From an uncultured Geobacter sp. (GTDB lineage: Bacteria > Desulfobacterota > Desulfuromonadia > Geobacterales > Geobacteraceae): 64,000 nucleotides of DNA. Of this stretch, positions 9,291 to 17,297 are shown in pieces. The stretch covers positions 91,634 to 155,633 of the forward strand of contig CAIWTU010000083.1 in the NCBI GenBank assembly GCA_903915655.1, read 5' to 3'. Under the pieces are notes generated by a model. The model worked only from the letters and a program-made list of their open reading frames with translations, was not told the origin of the DNA and ran no database searches. The first letter of the stretch is position 1; every line of letters starts with the position of its first letter. Made by a program: the position numbers and the translations under genes.

Positions 9291-9392
9291 AAACGCGGTT
9301 TTTAACAGTCACCAATTGCCAACCGCTAGTTCAGGGTGACAGAGTTTAATCCCGGAAATCATATCTGCCATAAAGGAGGTTGTAAAGCCCCC

Positions 9393-9722
9393 CTATCCAT
9401 CTCCAACCTTCACCCCGGACGCAAGCGAGGTTTCGATACGTGCAAGTCGTTCCTCAAGCCTCTCCATAACCTCCGGGAGCTCCTGCTGTTTTTTCGACCC
9501 GGAACAGAATGCGGGGTTGTTCACCCACCAGTCCATCCCCATCTCCTTGGCCTTATCAACAGAACAGATGACGAGTCGGATCTGGATCGACAGTAATTCT
9601 ACGTCGACGAGGTTGATGCGTATGTCACCAGCGATAACTATCCCTTTGTCCAGGATCCTTTCGAGAAGATCCGCGAGATTTGTACTTCCCAAAGAATGTC
9701 GGGCACCGCGTTCGATTGCCAT
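9393..9722 (-). CDS. gvpJ: Gas vesicle protein GvpJ
   Basis: A 109-residue GvpA-superfamily protein. The GvpA-like core ([20 protein letters not shown] and VELLSIQIRLVICSVDKAKE) is followed by GMDWWVNNP, the signature of Bacillus-type GvpJ, and a C-terminal coiled-coil tail (MERLEERLARIE). GvpJ is a minor component thought to sit at the vesicle's conical tips and help nucleation. It is the last clear gvp gene of the minus-strand operon, 27 bases after gvpK. Confidence 0.9.
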   Translation of the reverse strand: MAIERGARHSLGSTNLADLLERILDKGIVIAGDIRINLVDVELLSIQIRLVICSVDKAKEMGMDWWVNNPAFCSGSKKQQELPEVMERLEERLARIETSLASGVKVGDG

Positions 9723-9749
9723 TTAGTTTTCCTCCTTTTCACTAAGCTG

Positions 9750-10136
9750 CTACAACAGTTTCCCCAATGGCCCCAAATCGAGGTTCAAATCTTCATTTTC
9801 GAGACCAAATTCAGTGGCAATCTTGGCGATTTCCTCCGACTGACGCATCAAGGTAAAGCCAAGACGCTCGATCTCTTCGTCTGTAAGCCCCCCCCCGTCA
9901 ATCCTGCGAATCGCCTGCTTTTCCAGTAGTTCATGAAGGAGTTTTACCACGGTCAGGACAAGCTGAGCCAGACCGTTCTTTTTTTTATCCTCAGCGAGGT
10001 TGATTCGGCGCGAAGAGTCGTTTTTTTTGCGGGGTTTCAAACTTCGGGACGGGGAGCTATTAACCCGTGGTGCGATTATTTTGGTAAAATCGCTTCTGTC
10101 CGGTGACTCCACCCCGGATCCTCTGTTAACACTCAT
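9750..10136 (-). CDS. gvpK: Gas vesicle protein GvpK
   Basis: A 128-residue GvpK. After a roughly 50-residue basic, Ser/Arg-rich and probably disordered N-terminus comes the family domain: LAQLVLTVVKLLHELLEKQAIRR, GGGLTDEEIERLG and a terminal EDLNLDLGPLG. GvpK is an essential accessory assembly protein in characterised clusters, with unknown biochemistry. Its ATG overlaps the gvpS stop by 4 bases. The extended N-terminus is longer than in many homologues; an internal start cannot be excluded. Confidence 0.92.
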   Translation of the reverse strand: MSVNRGSGVESPDRSDFTKIIAPRVNSSPSRSLKPRKKNDSSRRINLAEDKKKNGLAQLVLTVVKLLHELLEKQAIRRIDGGGLTDEEIERLGFTLMRQSEEIAKIATEFGLENEDLNLDLGPLGKLL

Positions 10137-10327
10137 AGCGGCAGCCCCTCTTTCTGTCGGACTGTTTCTACTGAGGTCAGGATGACCTGCAGGCCGAGGT
10201 AAACAAGATCGATGTCGGCAACAGAAATCATGACATCACCGACAATTACGGCGCCTTTGTTGAGGATTCTGTCAAGAACCTCGCTAAGACTTACATGTTC
10301 ATTTTCGTCTATCTTGTAATCTGACAT
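10133..10327 (-). CDS. gvpS: Gas vesicle protein GvpS (GvpA/M-like)
   Basis: A 64-residue small member of the GvpA superfamily. SLSEVLDRILNKGAVIVGDVMISVADIDLVYLGLQVILTS matches the GvpS/GvpM branch, which has GD and DLVYL in place of the DAWV and ELLSIEA of GvpA. It is a minor vesicle or assembly component. It overlaps gvpK by 4 bases, so the two are translationally coupled. The ribosome-binding site AAGGG is unusually close to the ATG. It is preceded by a 110-base gap after the ATPase gene, in which nothing was recognised. Confidence 0.88.
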   Translation of the reverse strand: MSDYKIDENEHVSLSEVLDRILNKGAVIVGDVMISVADIDLVYLGLQVILTSVETVRQKEGLPL

Positions 10328-10437
10328 CCCTTACCCTGCTTTCAGTCGACCCGGGTTAACCAGGAACAGCGTTATTATATCGGCTATATTTTAATCAGCT
10401 TCCCGCCGGCGGAGAAAAGAAGAATTTCGAATCCGCA

Positions 10438-12396
10438 TCACTTTGAATGACGATACAGGAGCTGCCCCAGTACGTCAAGATTTTCAATCCCCCGGGGTTC
10501 GCTTTGACGATACACTACCGTCTGGCTGATATGTGGGAATTTCATTAAAAACCGTTCACGGACGACAGATTCCCTCCGGAACAATGAGCCGCAAAGTGGA
10601 TCCGGGCTTTCAGGCGTTGCCATATTCAAAAAAAGATGAGGAACCTGAATTTTCAGACGCCCGCAGGCTGCGACAAGATCGGTAGTTTCGGCAAAGGACA
10701 TTTCCGTAAGAATGCTGACCGCGTACAGTGCCGACCTGGACGGGTCGCTCAGCACCGACCTCAAGCGCTTCAAATCCTTGGACAGCCTGACCAGACGCTC
10801 AGAGATACCCGGCAACCAGAAGATTTTCCGGTACTTCAGAAAAAGGGTAAAGACCGCCTTCAACCATCCCGCAATGATCTCCGGCAATTCTAACAGTCTT
10901 ACCAGATGGCCCGTCGGTGCCGCGTCGAGAATAAGGAGGTCATAATTCTCCGGGGTCAAGAAATACATCATCGCCGTCAGGGCCATCAACTCATCGATCC
11001 CGGGAGGGGAGAGATCCATGATCCGCTCCATGACTTCACGATCAAACGTCAAATCGTGGTTCGGCATCAACTGTGAGAGAAATTGCGTCAGCTCTTCCCT
11101 GTATTGTTTTTTAAGAGCGACAAAATCAGCAGTGGCGTCCATTTCCATGGCCCATAGTCCCGGCGCCACAAGCTTCGGCTCGGGGCCGAGAGGGATGTTC
11201 AGACAATCAGAAAGAGAATGAGCAGGATCGGCCGAAAAGAGGAGGATCCGCTTTCCTGTATAAGTGCGAGCGAGACGTAAGGCGGTTGCGCAGGCGAGGG
11301 TGGTCTTGCCGACACCCCCTTTCCCTGCAAAAACCAGCATCGACATAGCCGGCGCCGGCAGAGGAGGGGGACTGTCAACGCGGGGGGAGAGCAAAGGGAG
11401 GGATAAAGGGTCTTCTCCGGAAACCGGTTTTATCTCTTTCAGCCCTTTCCAGAAAAATCTGAGTGATTCCATCCCTCTGATCTCCTCTGGATAAAGAGGA
11501 ACCCCCCAGAGCCGAAGCCTGGAAAAACCTGGATCATTAAAAATACGGCACAGTTCCTCGAGCTGGCGGGCACGGATATTACGGCATGTAAGACAAGAAC
11601 TTTCCGGGTAGAGACGGTTGATAACCAGATCCTCAACGCCTATCTGGAGGCGGTGCAATTCCCGTATCAAATCCAGTGTCTCCTCGATGCTCAACGTCTC
11701 GGCCAACATAACAGGGACAAACCTGCACTCTTTACGATCCTTGAGGAGGAGTTCCATCTCCCTCACCGAAGCAGCGAGTCCTTCAACAAAGTGATCAAGG
11801 TCGTCCCTGTCATAGGACCCCCGAAAGAGCTTCTTCATGTACCGCTGTTTTGCCAGCAGGGTGTCCAATGCCGCTAGCCAGTTGCGGATCGTATCGGGCA
11901 TTTCCATGAGGCGCAGGGCGTGCCCCGTCGGCGCTGTATCCATTATGATCAGGTCATAGGCTCCTTCCTTGATCCATCGGCTGATCTCTAGGAAAGCCAT
12001 CAACTCGTCCATTCCCGGAAGGGATAACTCGAGAAAACGGTTGATGTCCTCTTCGTCCAGGAAGGTCCCCCGTGAGGCGATTTCCATCAGCCTCTGACGG
12101 TTTTTCACCTGAAACTCTCGAAGATAGACCATGGCGTCAAGTTCCATGACCTGAAGATTCGGTGGGAGGGGGGCCCCGGCTAAACTGTCCTGAAGGGAAT
12201 GTGCTGGATCGGTGGAAACCAGAAGAAGGGATCGCTCCGGATGACGAAGAGCTAGCTCAAGCGCTGTAGCCGCCGAAGCCGTGGTCTTCCCCACACCGCC
12301 TTTGCCACCGAACAGCAGAAGACGAATGCTCGGATCTGATAAAAAAAAAGGAGACTTTCGAGGGGATTTCATAACCTGTCCCATTTTTTGTGACAT
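10438..12396 (-). CDS. Tandem Get3/ArsA-type ATPase in the gas-vesicle operon
   Basis: A 652-residue protein with two complete ArsA/Get3-type SIMIBI ATPase domains. The N-half has deviant Walker A GGKGGVGKTT (30-39), the A-loop STDPAHSLQDSL, switch II DTAPTGHALRL and, near residue 270, CLTCRNIRARQ, which resembles the CxxC zinc/dimer motif of Get3. The C-half has AGKGGVGKTT, SADPAHSLSDCL and DAAPTGHLVRL, but only one cysteine (DPLCG) at the corresponding place. The fusion acts as a pseudo-dimer, as in ArsA, but no arsenic genes are nearby. Lying between gvpG and gvpS on the same strand, it more likely serves vesicle assembly, perhaps as a chaperone for very hydrophobic GvpA (inference). The exact start among three nearby Met codons is unsure. 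Confidence 0.88.
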   Translation of the reverse strand: MSQKMGQVMKSPRKSPFFLSDPSIRLLLFGGKGGVGKTTASAATALELALRHPERSLLLVSTDPAHSLQDSLAGAPLPPNLQVMELDAMVYLREFQVKNRQRLMEIASRGTFLDEEDINRFLELSLPGMDELMAFLEISRWIKEGAYDLIIMDTAPTGHALRLMEMPDTIRNWLAALDTLLAKQRYMKKLFRGSYDRDDLDHFVEGLAASVREMELLLKDRKECRFVPVMLAETLSIEETLDLIRELHRLQIGVEDLVINRLYPESSCLTCRNIRARQLEELCRIFNDPGFSRLRLWGVPLYPEEIRGMESLRFFWKGLKEIKPVSGEDPLSLPLLSPRVDSPPPLPAPAMSMLVFAGKGGVGKTTLACATALRLARTYTGKRILLFSADPAHSLSDCLNIPLGPEPKLVAPGLWAMEMDATADFVALKKQYREELTQFLSQLMPNHDLTFDREVMERIMDLSPPGIDELMALTAMMYFLTPENYDLLILDAAPTGHLVRLLELPEIIAGWLKAVFTLFLKYRKIFWLPGISERLVRLSKDLKRLRSVLSDPSRSALYAVSILTEMSFAETTDLVAACGRLKIQVPHLFLNMATPESPDPLCGSLFRRESVVRERFLMKFPHISQTVVYRQSEPRGIENLDVLGQLLYRHSK

Positions 12397-12412
12397 CTTT
12401 CAGGAAAAGAAC

Positions 12413-12673
12413 CTATTCCCCGGCTTTCTGATCCTCCCCGCCTGCTGCCCCCTCCCTGATAGCGTCGAGGCGATCGAGTAGTGTCTTTTCTTCGGCGTCG
12501 AATTCCGCCTCCGTCAATTGCCCGGTCTCCAGCATCATGTAGAGTTCACTGAGTCTGGCCGTTATGGTTTCCGCCTCGTTAGCCTGCTCCTCTTCAGCCG
12601 CACTGTAAATCTTCTCGAATACCCAGAAGAGGCCTCGCGCGGGTGCCAGGAGGATGTCATCAATGATAAACAT
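12413..12673 (-). CDS. gvpG: Gas vesicle protein GvpG
   Basis: An 86-residue GvpG. It begins with the family pattern of a hydrophobic segment and LAPARGLFWVFEKI, followed by acidic helices with AEEEQANEAE and LYMMLETGQLTEAEFDAEEKTLLDRLDAI. GvpG is a small assembly accessory protein that interacts with GvpF/L-type proteins in other systems. It stands between gvpL/F (51 bases upstream) and the tandem ATPase (16 bases downstream). Length is normal. Confidence 0.92.
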   Translation of the reverse strand: MFIIDDILLAPARGLFWVFEKIYSAAEEEQANEAETITARLSELYMMLETGQLTEAEFDAEEKTLLDRLDAIREGAAGGEDQKAGE

Positions 12674-12724
12674 TTCTATCCTCCGCAGGGGCGAACTTTA
12701 GTGCGTGGCTCCGACTGGGGGGAT

Positions 12725-13486
12725 TCAGAAGCGCAGCTCCACGTCGACAAAATTGTGGGGTGCCCATGGTCCATTGAAATCGAATGTAAAATTGTTATCA
12801 AACCCGTGCGCCGCCTCGAATACGGCAGCCTCGAAATCCCCACTCACCGCCTCTCGTCCGACCAGGCAGGCCAGGTTCATGACGTCCCGTTCGGTCCGCG
12901 TTGAATTTCTTTTAATTTCAAAGCAGGCGGAGGAAAGAATCGACTCGACCCGGTCCATATGTTCATCCCGGTCCTCCTGAAGTATCCGGTCGAAGAGGCG
13001 TCCAACTTCAATCTTGTCTTCCTGTGTAGGGACACGACTCTTCCCAAGGAACTGGTCCCTCGCCGCCCGAATCTCCGCATGGGTGGTGACAAAATACTCA
13101 AATATATTCGGCACATCCCATGCAACCCGCAAGCCCATCTCCACCTTGCCGGAAACGCGGTGAAGCTGCTCGGTAAAGGATTTACGGTTGAGTGACAAGA
13201 TACGTTTAATCGCTTTTGGCCCTTCCGCAATGACGCCGAAAGTGATAGGGAGGGGGGTTTCTTCTTCCATGAGACGCTTCAGAACGGCCTGGTGCGCTGC
13301 AATATGACGGCGTTCCGGTCGGATCTTTCCATTGCCGTAATCACTGACTACTGCGGCGACCTGGTTATCCGTAATAAGATAAACCGCTCCCCCGTCAACT
13401 CCAATATTGCCAAACTCGCGGTCCCCTGTTGCCGGGATGATGGCATAAAGGTACTTAGAGCCATTTGTCACTTCCTTACCACCCAT
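12725..13486 (-). CDS. gvpL: Gas vesicle protein GvpF/GvpL (copy 1)
   Basis: A 253-residue GvpF/GvpL family protein. It opens with KYLYAIIPA and contains PLPITFGVIAEG, the conserved PxxFGT-type segment, and ends with FNGPWAPHNFVDVEL, the family's GPWPPYNF signature with A in place of P. GvpF binds GvpA monomers and is thought to chaperone shell assembly. Two further family members occur in this island (19712-20434 and 20487-21275). Whether this copy is F or L cannot be decided from sequence. About 175 bases upstream of it contain no gene. Confidence 0.9.
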   Translation of the reverse strand: MGGKEVTNGSKYLYAIIPATGDREFGNIGVDGGAVYLITDNQVAAVVSDYGNGKIRPERRHIAAHQAVLKRLMEEETPLPITFGVIAEGPKAIKRILSLNRKSFTEQLHRVSGKVEMGLRVAWDVPNIFEYFVTTHAEIRAARDQFLGKSRVPTQEDKIEVGRLFDRILQEDRDEHMDRVESILSSACFEIKRNSTRTERDVMNLACLVGREAVSGDFEAAVFEAAHGFDNNFTFDFNGPWAPHNFVDVELRF

Positions 13487-13662
13487 ATGACTGTCCCTCT
13501 CATTCTATGTTCTGATTCAGAAAATATGCTCCCTAGATACCGCTTCGCATGACGCAAACAGAAACGAGCCCGCAGCTGCTGGCAGCCCGGCCCACGCCGC
13601 GTCACTATCGGTTTACCGCCTCTGCGGAAATTAAATATTGCGGTGAGGAATAATTCCTTCTG

Positions 13663-13842
13663 CTACATCTCAGCCGACGTACTGCGTGTCAGCTTGATGA
13701 ATTTAACGTACTTGATAAGGTTATCCTCCAGTTTTACCTCAAGAAGGGCGCTACAGGTATAGCACTTCACCTGCCCTTCATAGTCACTGTAAGCCTCATC
13801 TAGGTCAATTGTGTGCCCACAGGATAGACAGTTAATCTTCAT
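13663..13842 (-). CDS. Small zinc-ribbon protein in gas-vesicle cluster
   Basis: A 59-residue protein with two cysteine pairs, CLSC near residue 4 and CYTC near residue 27, forming a zinc-ribbon, followed by an acidic then Lys-rich strand (LLEVKLEDNLIKYVKFIKL). The ATG at 13842 has an excellent GGAGGAGCAAAG ribosome-binding site; the frame is open seven codons further upstream without one. No family is recognised. Its position between gvpN and gvpF/L suggests a role in vesicle assembly or regulation, but this rests on context only. Confidence 0.7.
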   Translation of the reverse strand: MKINCLSCGHTIDLDEAYSDYEGQVKCYTCSALLEVKLEDNLIKYVKFIKLTRSTSAEM

Positions 13843-14146
13843 CTTTGCTCCTCCATTGTTCATCAGAACTTACGCGCGAAATCTCGAATGCTCATACAGG
13901 AGGCTATCCCTGGAAGGCCGATCCTCGGGTTTTTACAATCTCTTCATGTCGGGCCCACTGCGCGATCAGCCAGGCAAAGCGTATCCGGCGGTTGGCCAGC
14001 GCGATGATTTCGTGATTGACTCTCCGCGACTCCCCGGCACCCAGGAAAAAACCGGTATTAGACCTGCATGCTCGATGGCCCGCAACGGAGCGGTTCGTAG
14101 AAATGTGATGTGAATCTTTAATAGTCAGCATATCGTCCCAGCCCTT
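13843..14146. other. 304-base gap inside the gvp operon
   Basis: No supported gene lies here. A 75-codon minus-strand frame (13904-14131) starts MLTIKDSHHISTNRS and ends with IALANRRIRFAWLIAQWARHEE. It has no convincing start context; its tail faintly recalls the C-termini of some transposases, so it may be a degenerate insertion-sequence remnant, but the resemblance is too short to call. Confidence 0.3.
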
Positions 14147-14470
14147 TCAGTATCTGATCTTGAATGCTCCTGTTGTTGTTCGTGGCGCCACCGTTGTACG
14201 AGGCTTATCTATCCCCGGCAGGGAGTTGCGAGTAATCCCTTTCCCCCCCAGTGAATTAACTATCTCCTGTCTTTGCGCCTCGATCTCTCTGAAACGCTGA
14301 TCGATATGTTGGACCCTTTCCAGTGCGCTCTGTTTTTCCTTACCCCGACGAAACTTTTCCATTTCTAGAATGCTGAGCTTCATATAGGCCTTGTAAGGAA
14401 TCGACCCTTCATCGGCGCGGCCAGAGAGCGTCTTTATATCCTGCACCCCTCTCAAGATCTTTTTAGTCAT
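14147..14470 (-). CDS. Hypothetical coiled-coil protein in gas-vesicle cluster
   Basis: A 107-residue basic protein with a predicted long helix in the middle: MEKFRRGKEKQSALERV followed by HIDQRFREIEAQRQEIV. A Thr/Arg-rich, probably flexible C-terminus follows (TVAPRTTTGAFKIRY). Its ATG overlaps the gvpN stop by 4 bases, so it is coupled to gvpN. The C-terminal part with GIDKPRTT resembles small gvp-linked hypothetical proteins of related bacteria only in general character; no named family is claimed. Confidence 0.68.
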   Translation of the reverse strand: MTKKILRGVQDIKTLSGRADEGSIPYKAYMKLSILEMEKFRRGKEKQSALERVQHIDQRFREIEAQRQEIVNSLGGKGITRNSLPGIDKPRTTVAPRTTTGAFKIRY

Positions 14471-15465
14471 AGGATGGCCTCTTTAACTTTATCTTTGACC
14501 GGCTTAACGGACCCGCAGTATTTGCTGATCACTTCTTCCACCTTTTGCATCATCACTGGCTGACCGCCACGGGTAATCTTAGCAGTGTCCGTAGCCAGGA
14601 CATCCTTACAGATCATCTGGAAAAAGGAATCATCTGCGCGGGCGCGACGGTTTTGAGAAGCAAGTATCCGGCCGATGGCGATTCCTGCACGAATGGTCGG
14701 GCGGTTATTGTTCACGCCGAACATCCTCAATTCCCTTACGATATCGACAATCCGCTCGGCATCTTCCGGCGGGAGTCCTGATTTCTTCGTAACGATCATG
14801 ATTTCCGTATCCCGGTCGTAGTGTTCCAACTGGATGGTAATCAAACGGTCCATCAAAGCGTCCTGGGTTTTGTGAACACCTGCGTATTCTTCCGGGTTAG
14901 AGGTAAAGATCGCCCGAAACGCGGGATGCACCGCCATGTACCCATCCCCGGAGCGCCGCAGTTTAGGGAGGTTCAGAATCCCCTCGGAGAGAACGCTGAG
15001 GAGGGCATTGTTCGCTTCCGGCCGCGAGCGATTAAACTCGTCATAAATTAGAATTTCCCCTCGCTCACAGGCCGTAGTCAGCCGGTTATCCACCCAGAGG
15101 CTTTTCATTTCTTCCTCAGTCTTCAGTACCGAGTGGATATAGTTGTCCACGACTTTATTTTTCCGGTAGCCGGAGTCCTTCCCCACCAGATCAGAACTGC
15201 CAAATTCATCGTCCCCGTGGACCAGGGTGACAGGCCGTCCCAGTTTGGAAGCGACGTGAAAAGCCATGGTCGTCTTGCCAGTTCCTGCTACGCCAGAAAA
15301 ATGGACAGGATAACCTGCCACCAGATAGGCCAGGGCCCGCTGCGTGACCTGCTCCACATAGGGAGAAGAAATAAAGCTATCGCTTGGCTCGGGTTGAACG
15401 CTGTCCACCCCTGCCTTTTCGCGTACCGTTGACGTAGCGACTATTTTTGCGGAATTCTTATTCAT
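14467..15465 (-). CDS. gvpN: Gas vesicle protein GvpN (MoxR-type AAA ATPase)
   Basis: A 332-residue AAA+ ATPase of the GvpN/MoxR group. Walker A is SGVAGTGKTTMAFHVA (about residues 56-71), Walker B is EILIYDEFNRSRPEANNALLSVLSEG, and sensor 1 is AIFTSNPEEYAGVHKTQDALMDRL, which is characteristic of GvpN. GvpN promotes vesicle enlargement in characterised systems. The first 30 residues are variable. It follows the DnaJ-zinc-finger gene by 25 bases and overlaps the next small gene by 4. Confidence 0.95.
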   Translation of the reverse strand: MNKNSAKIVATSTVREKAGVDSVQPEPSDSFISSPYVEQVTQRALAYLVAGYPVHFSGVAGTGKTTMAFHVASKLGRPVTLVHGDDEFGSSDLVGKDSGYRKNKVVDNYIHSVLKTEEEMKSLWVDNRLTTACERGEILIYDEFNRSRPEANNALLSVLSEGILNLPKLRRSGDGYMAVHPAFRAIFTSNPEEYAGVHKTQDALMDRLITIQLEHYDRDTEIMIVTKKSGLPPEDAERIVDIVRELRMFGVNNNRPTIRAGIAIGRILASQNRRARADDSFFQMICKDVLATDTAKITRGGQPVMMQKVEEVISKYCGSVKPVKDKVKEAIL

Positions 15466-15490
15466 GAACTAACTTCCCCTTTCTTACTCG

Positions 15491-15847
15491 TTAACGGTTC
15501 AATATCCATCCTTTTCCCCTACACTTAAGACAGGCCATTGCCGGGGCCGAAGAGTCATCGCCTGAACCTCTACACACAGGACAGGAAACAGTCGACTGCT
15601 GCGGTCGATAGACAGAACCCCTGCCGCCACAGGTGGTACAGGTAAGAGTCTTGACTGCCCCGGTACCCTGGCAATGGGCGCAAAGCACCGCCGGCGATTG
15701 GACTAAAACTTTGCCACTCCCCCCACAGACACAGCAGGTGGATAGGGAAGACATGACATCGAAGGGGTCTCTGCCCCGACCGCTACAAAAAGCACACGTC
15801 AGCTCCTCACAGGCCACCGACCCCCGGCTGGTACGCGCATTGTTCAT
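15491..15847 (-). CDS. Free-standing DnaJ-type zinc-finger protein with six CxxCxGxG motifs
   Basis: A 118-residue protein made almost entirely of CxxCxGxG-type motifs: CAFCSGRG, CCVCGGSG, CAHCQGTG, CTTCGGRG, CPVCRGSG and CLKCRGKG. DnaJ/Hsp40 has four such motifs binding two zinc ions; six would allow three. There is no J domain, no G/F region and no substrate-binding domain. The DnaJ zinc finger helps bind unfolded substrate, so a chaperone or scaffold role for vesicle proteins is reasonable (inference). It lies between the 33-residue-repeat protein and gvpN on the same strand. Confidence 0.85.
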   Translation of the reverse strand: MNNARTSRGSVACEELTCAFCSGRGRDPFDVMSSLSTCCVCGGSGKVLVQSPAVLCAHCQGTGAVKTLTCTTCGGRGSVYRPQQSTVSCPVCRGSGDDSSAPAMACLKCRGKGWILNR

Positions 15848-15908
15848 GCCATCCCCCTAAATTAAAAACCTTGCAGTACCGCTCAGGCACCGGATCCCGG
15901 GCATCCCG

Positions 15909-16571
15909 TTATTTCTTGCCCCGCTTCCCTCTTGGCCCTGTTTTTGGAGGTTTTACATCCAGCCAGCTCACCTGCTCAGTGGTGGGTTCGACCATCGGGG
16001 GTTCTAACACCACAGCCATTTCTGTCACCTCAACTGCAGTTTCCAGCAGAGAGACCGATGTTTCCTCCACCGAAGCGACCGGCATCGCCTCCAGTTGCTC
16101 TTCGACCCCAGGCAGCTCGATCGGTGGCGCAGGCGTCACGATGACTAGTTCCTTCTTCATCTTTAGTTGAACAGGGTGGGAAACAACATTCTGGCAGCGC
16201 CAGGCAAGTCGCCCCCCCATCAGGTCGTCCGCCGTCTCTTTGCGCATGGTCGTGACCTGTCTTCTCATCTCTGCCAGGAAGGCCCCCCGTTCGCCTCTCC
16301 CCTTGAGACCCATACTGTACCGGTCTCTGGAAAAATTGTCCAGCAGGGAATTCACCTCATTGGCCACGGCAGCCACAAAAGCCGTCCGCTCCCCACGGGC
16401 CAGTTTTGCCATTGCGGAGTGAGCAGCGGCAAAATCAGCCTGCATGGTTGAAACCGTGAAGGCCAGTTCTTTGGCCCCACGTGCCATCTCCCGCATCAGT
16501 GCACCCCGATCACTCCGAAGGGCATCAATCTCCCCACGCAATCGGGTCATGTCATCGGTCAAATTGCCCAT
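15909..16571 (-). CDS. GvpA-paired repeat protein, long form (candidate GvpC analogue)
   Basis: A 220-residue protein whose first 57 residues (MGNLTDDMTRLRGE..., then MQADFAAAHSAMA) are nearly the same as those of the 96-residue paralogue at 16912-17202. After this come two repeats spaced exactly 33 residues apart, starting RGERTAF (59) and RGERGAF (92). The paralogue has only one such unit, ending in the same RKE.A.DL.....AW pattern. The rest is Pro/Val/Glu-rich with a very basic end (PRGKRGKK). Cyanobacterial GvpC, which coats and stiffens vesicles, also has 33-residue helical repeats, so a similar role is suggested; direct homology was not shown. It follows gvpA copy 2. Confidence 0.72.
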   Translation of the reverse strand: MGNLTDDMTRLRGEIDALRSDRGALMREMARGAKELAFTVSTMQADFAAAHSAMAKLARGERTAFVAAVANEVNSLLDNFSRDRYSMGLKGRGERGAFLAEMRRQVTTMRKETADDLMGGRLAWRCQNVVSHPVQLKMKKELVIVTPAPPIELPGVEEQLEAMPVASVEETSVSLLETAVEVTEMAVVLEPPMVEPTTEQVSWLDVKPPKTGPRGKRGKK

Positions 16572-16662
16572 GATGATTCTCCTTCACTCTCTCAGAACGC
16601 GAAAAAGCCTGTGCAAAGCGGAGGAATAATCCCCCCGCCCCACAGGCATTTTTCACTTATTG

Positions 16663-16881
16663 TCAAGCCGGAGTTGCTGCGCTGGCGGTAAGACCAATCG
16701 CCTCAGCATACTTGAGGTAGGTCTCAACCGAAGCAATAACCACTCTAGCCTCGATGGAAAGCAACTCAATGCCGACCAGAGATACTTTCACCCAAGCATC
16801 GATCACGATACCTTTGTCCAAGATACGATCGACAACTTCTGCCAAACTCGAAGAATCTGTTGATTTCTGTACTTTTGCCAT
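16663..16881 (-). CDS. gvpA: Gas vesicle structural protein GvpA (copy 2)
   Basis: A 72-residue major vesicle shell protein. [20 protein letters not shown], then [16 protein letters not shown] and [15 protein letters not shown], are canonical GvpA. The protein is identical to that of copy 1 (17298-17516); the DNA differs at several third-codon positions only. It lies 30 bases after the short repeat-protein gene and is followed by the long one, so gene and partner form a repeated unit. Confidence 0.96.
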   Translation of the reverse strand: MAKVQKSTDSSSLAEVVDRILDKGIVIDAWVKVSLVGIELLSIEARVVIASVETYLKYAEAIGLTASAATPA

Positions 16882-16911
16882 CGCTATTCCCTCACTTTCG
16901 TCTGTTATCGT

Positions 16912-17202
16912 TTATTTCGCTTTACCTAACCAGGCGCGAGAGGCACCTGCAAGGTCCGAGGCATTCTCTTTTCTCATCCTGCCGACCTGCTTTTTGATTC
17001 GTGCAACGTACGAGGCACGTTCCCTGCTGCTTTTTCTTGCCATTGCGGTGTGGGCTGCTGCAAAATCAGCCTGCATGGCCGAAACCGTGGAGGCCAGTTC
17101 CTTGGCCCCACTCGCCAATTCCCGCATCAGAGCCCCTCGATCACTCCGAAGGGCGTCAACCTCCCCGCGCAAACGGGTCATATCATCGGTTAAATTGCCC
17201 AT
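16912..17202 (-). CDS. GvpA-paired repeat protein, short form
   Basis: A 96-residue paralogue of the 220-residue protein at 15909-16571. The first 55 residues are almost identical (MGNLTDDMTRLRGE, RSDRGALMREL, MQADFAAAH.AMA). It then has a single RERASYVARIKKQVGRMRKEN unit that aligns with the second 33-residue unit of the long form, and ends at AWLGKAK. The protein is alpha-helical, basic and without cysteine. It lies between the two gvpA copies, so its stoichiometry may follow gvpA. It is not an annotated gvp family as far as can be recognised here. Confidence 0.72.
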   Translation of the reverse strand: MGNLTDDMTRLRGEVDALRSDRGALMRELASGAKELASTVSAMQADFAAAHTAMARKSSRERASYVARIKKQVGRMRKENASDLAGASRAWLGKAK

Positions 17203-17297
17203 GATGGTTCTCCTTCACTTCCTCTGTTTACAGGTAGGGCCCATGAAAGGCGGATGCTCTCGACAAGCACCGCCTCATGGGTATCCTTCAATCAGTC

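Noticed and set aside
10438..12396. Annotation as an arsenite-pump ATPase
   Set aside because: No arsB, arsC, arsD or arsR is nearby, the CxxC motif is Get3-like, and it lies inside the gvp operon.
13904..14131. 75-codon minus-strand frame inside the gvp gap
   Set aside because: No ribosome-binding site and no clear family; the faint transposase-like tail is too short for a call.
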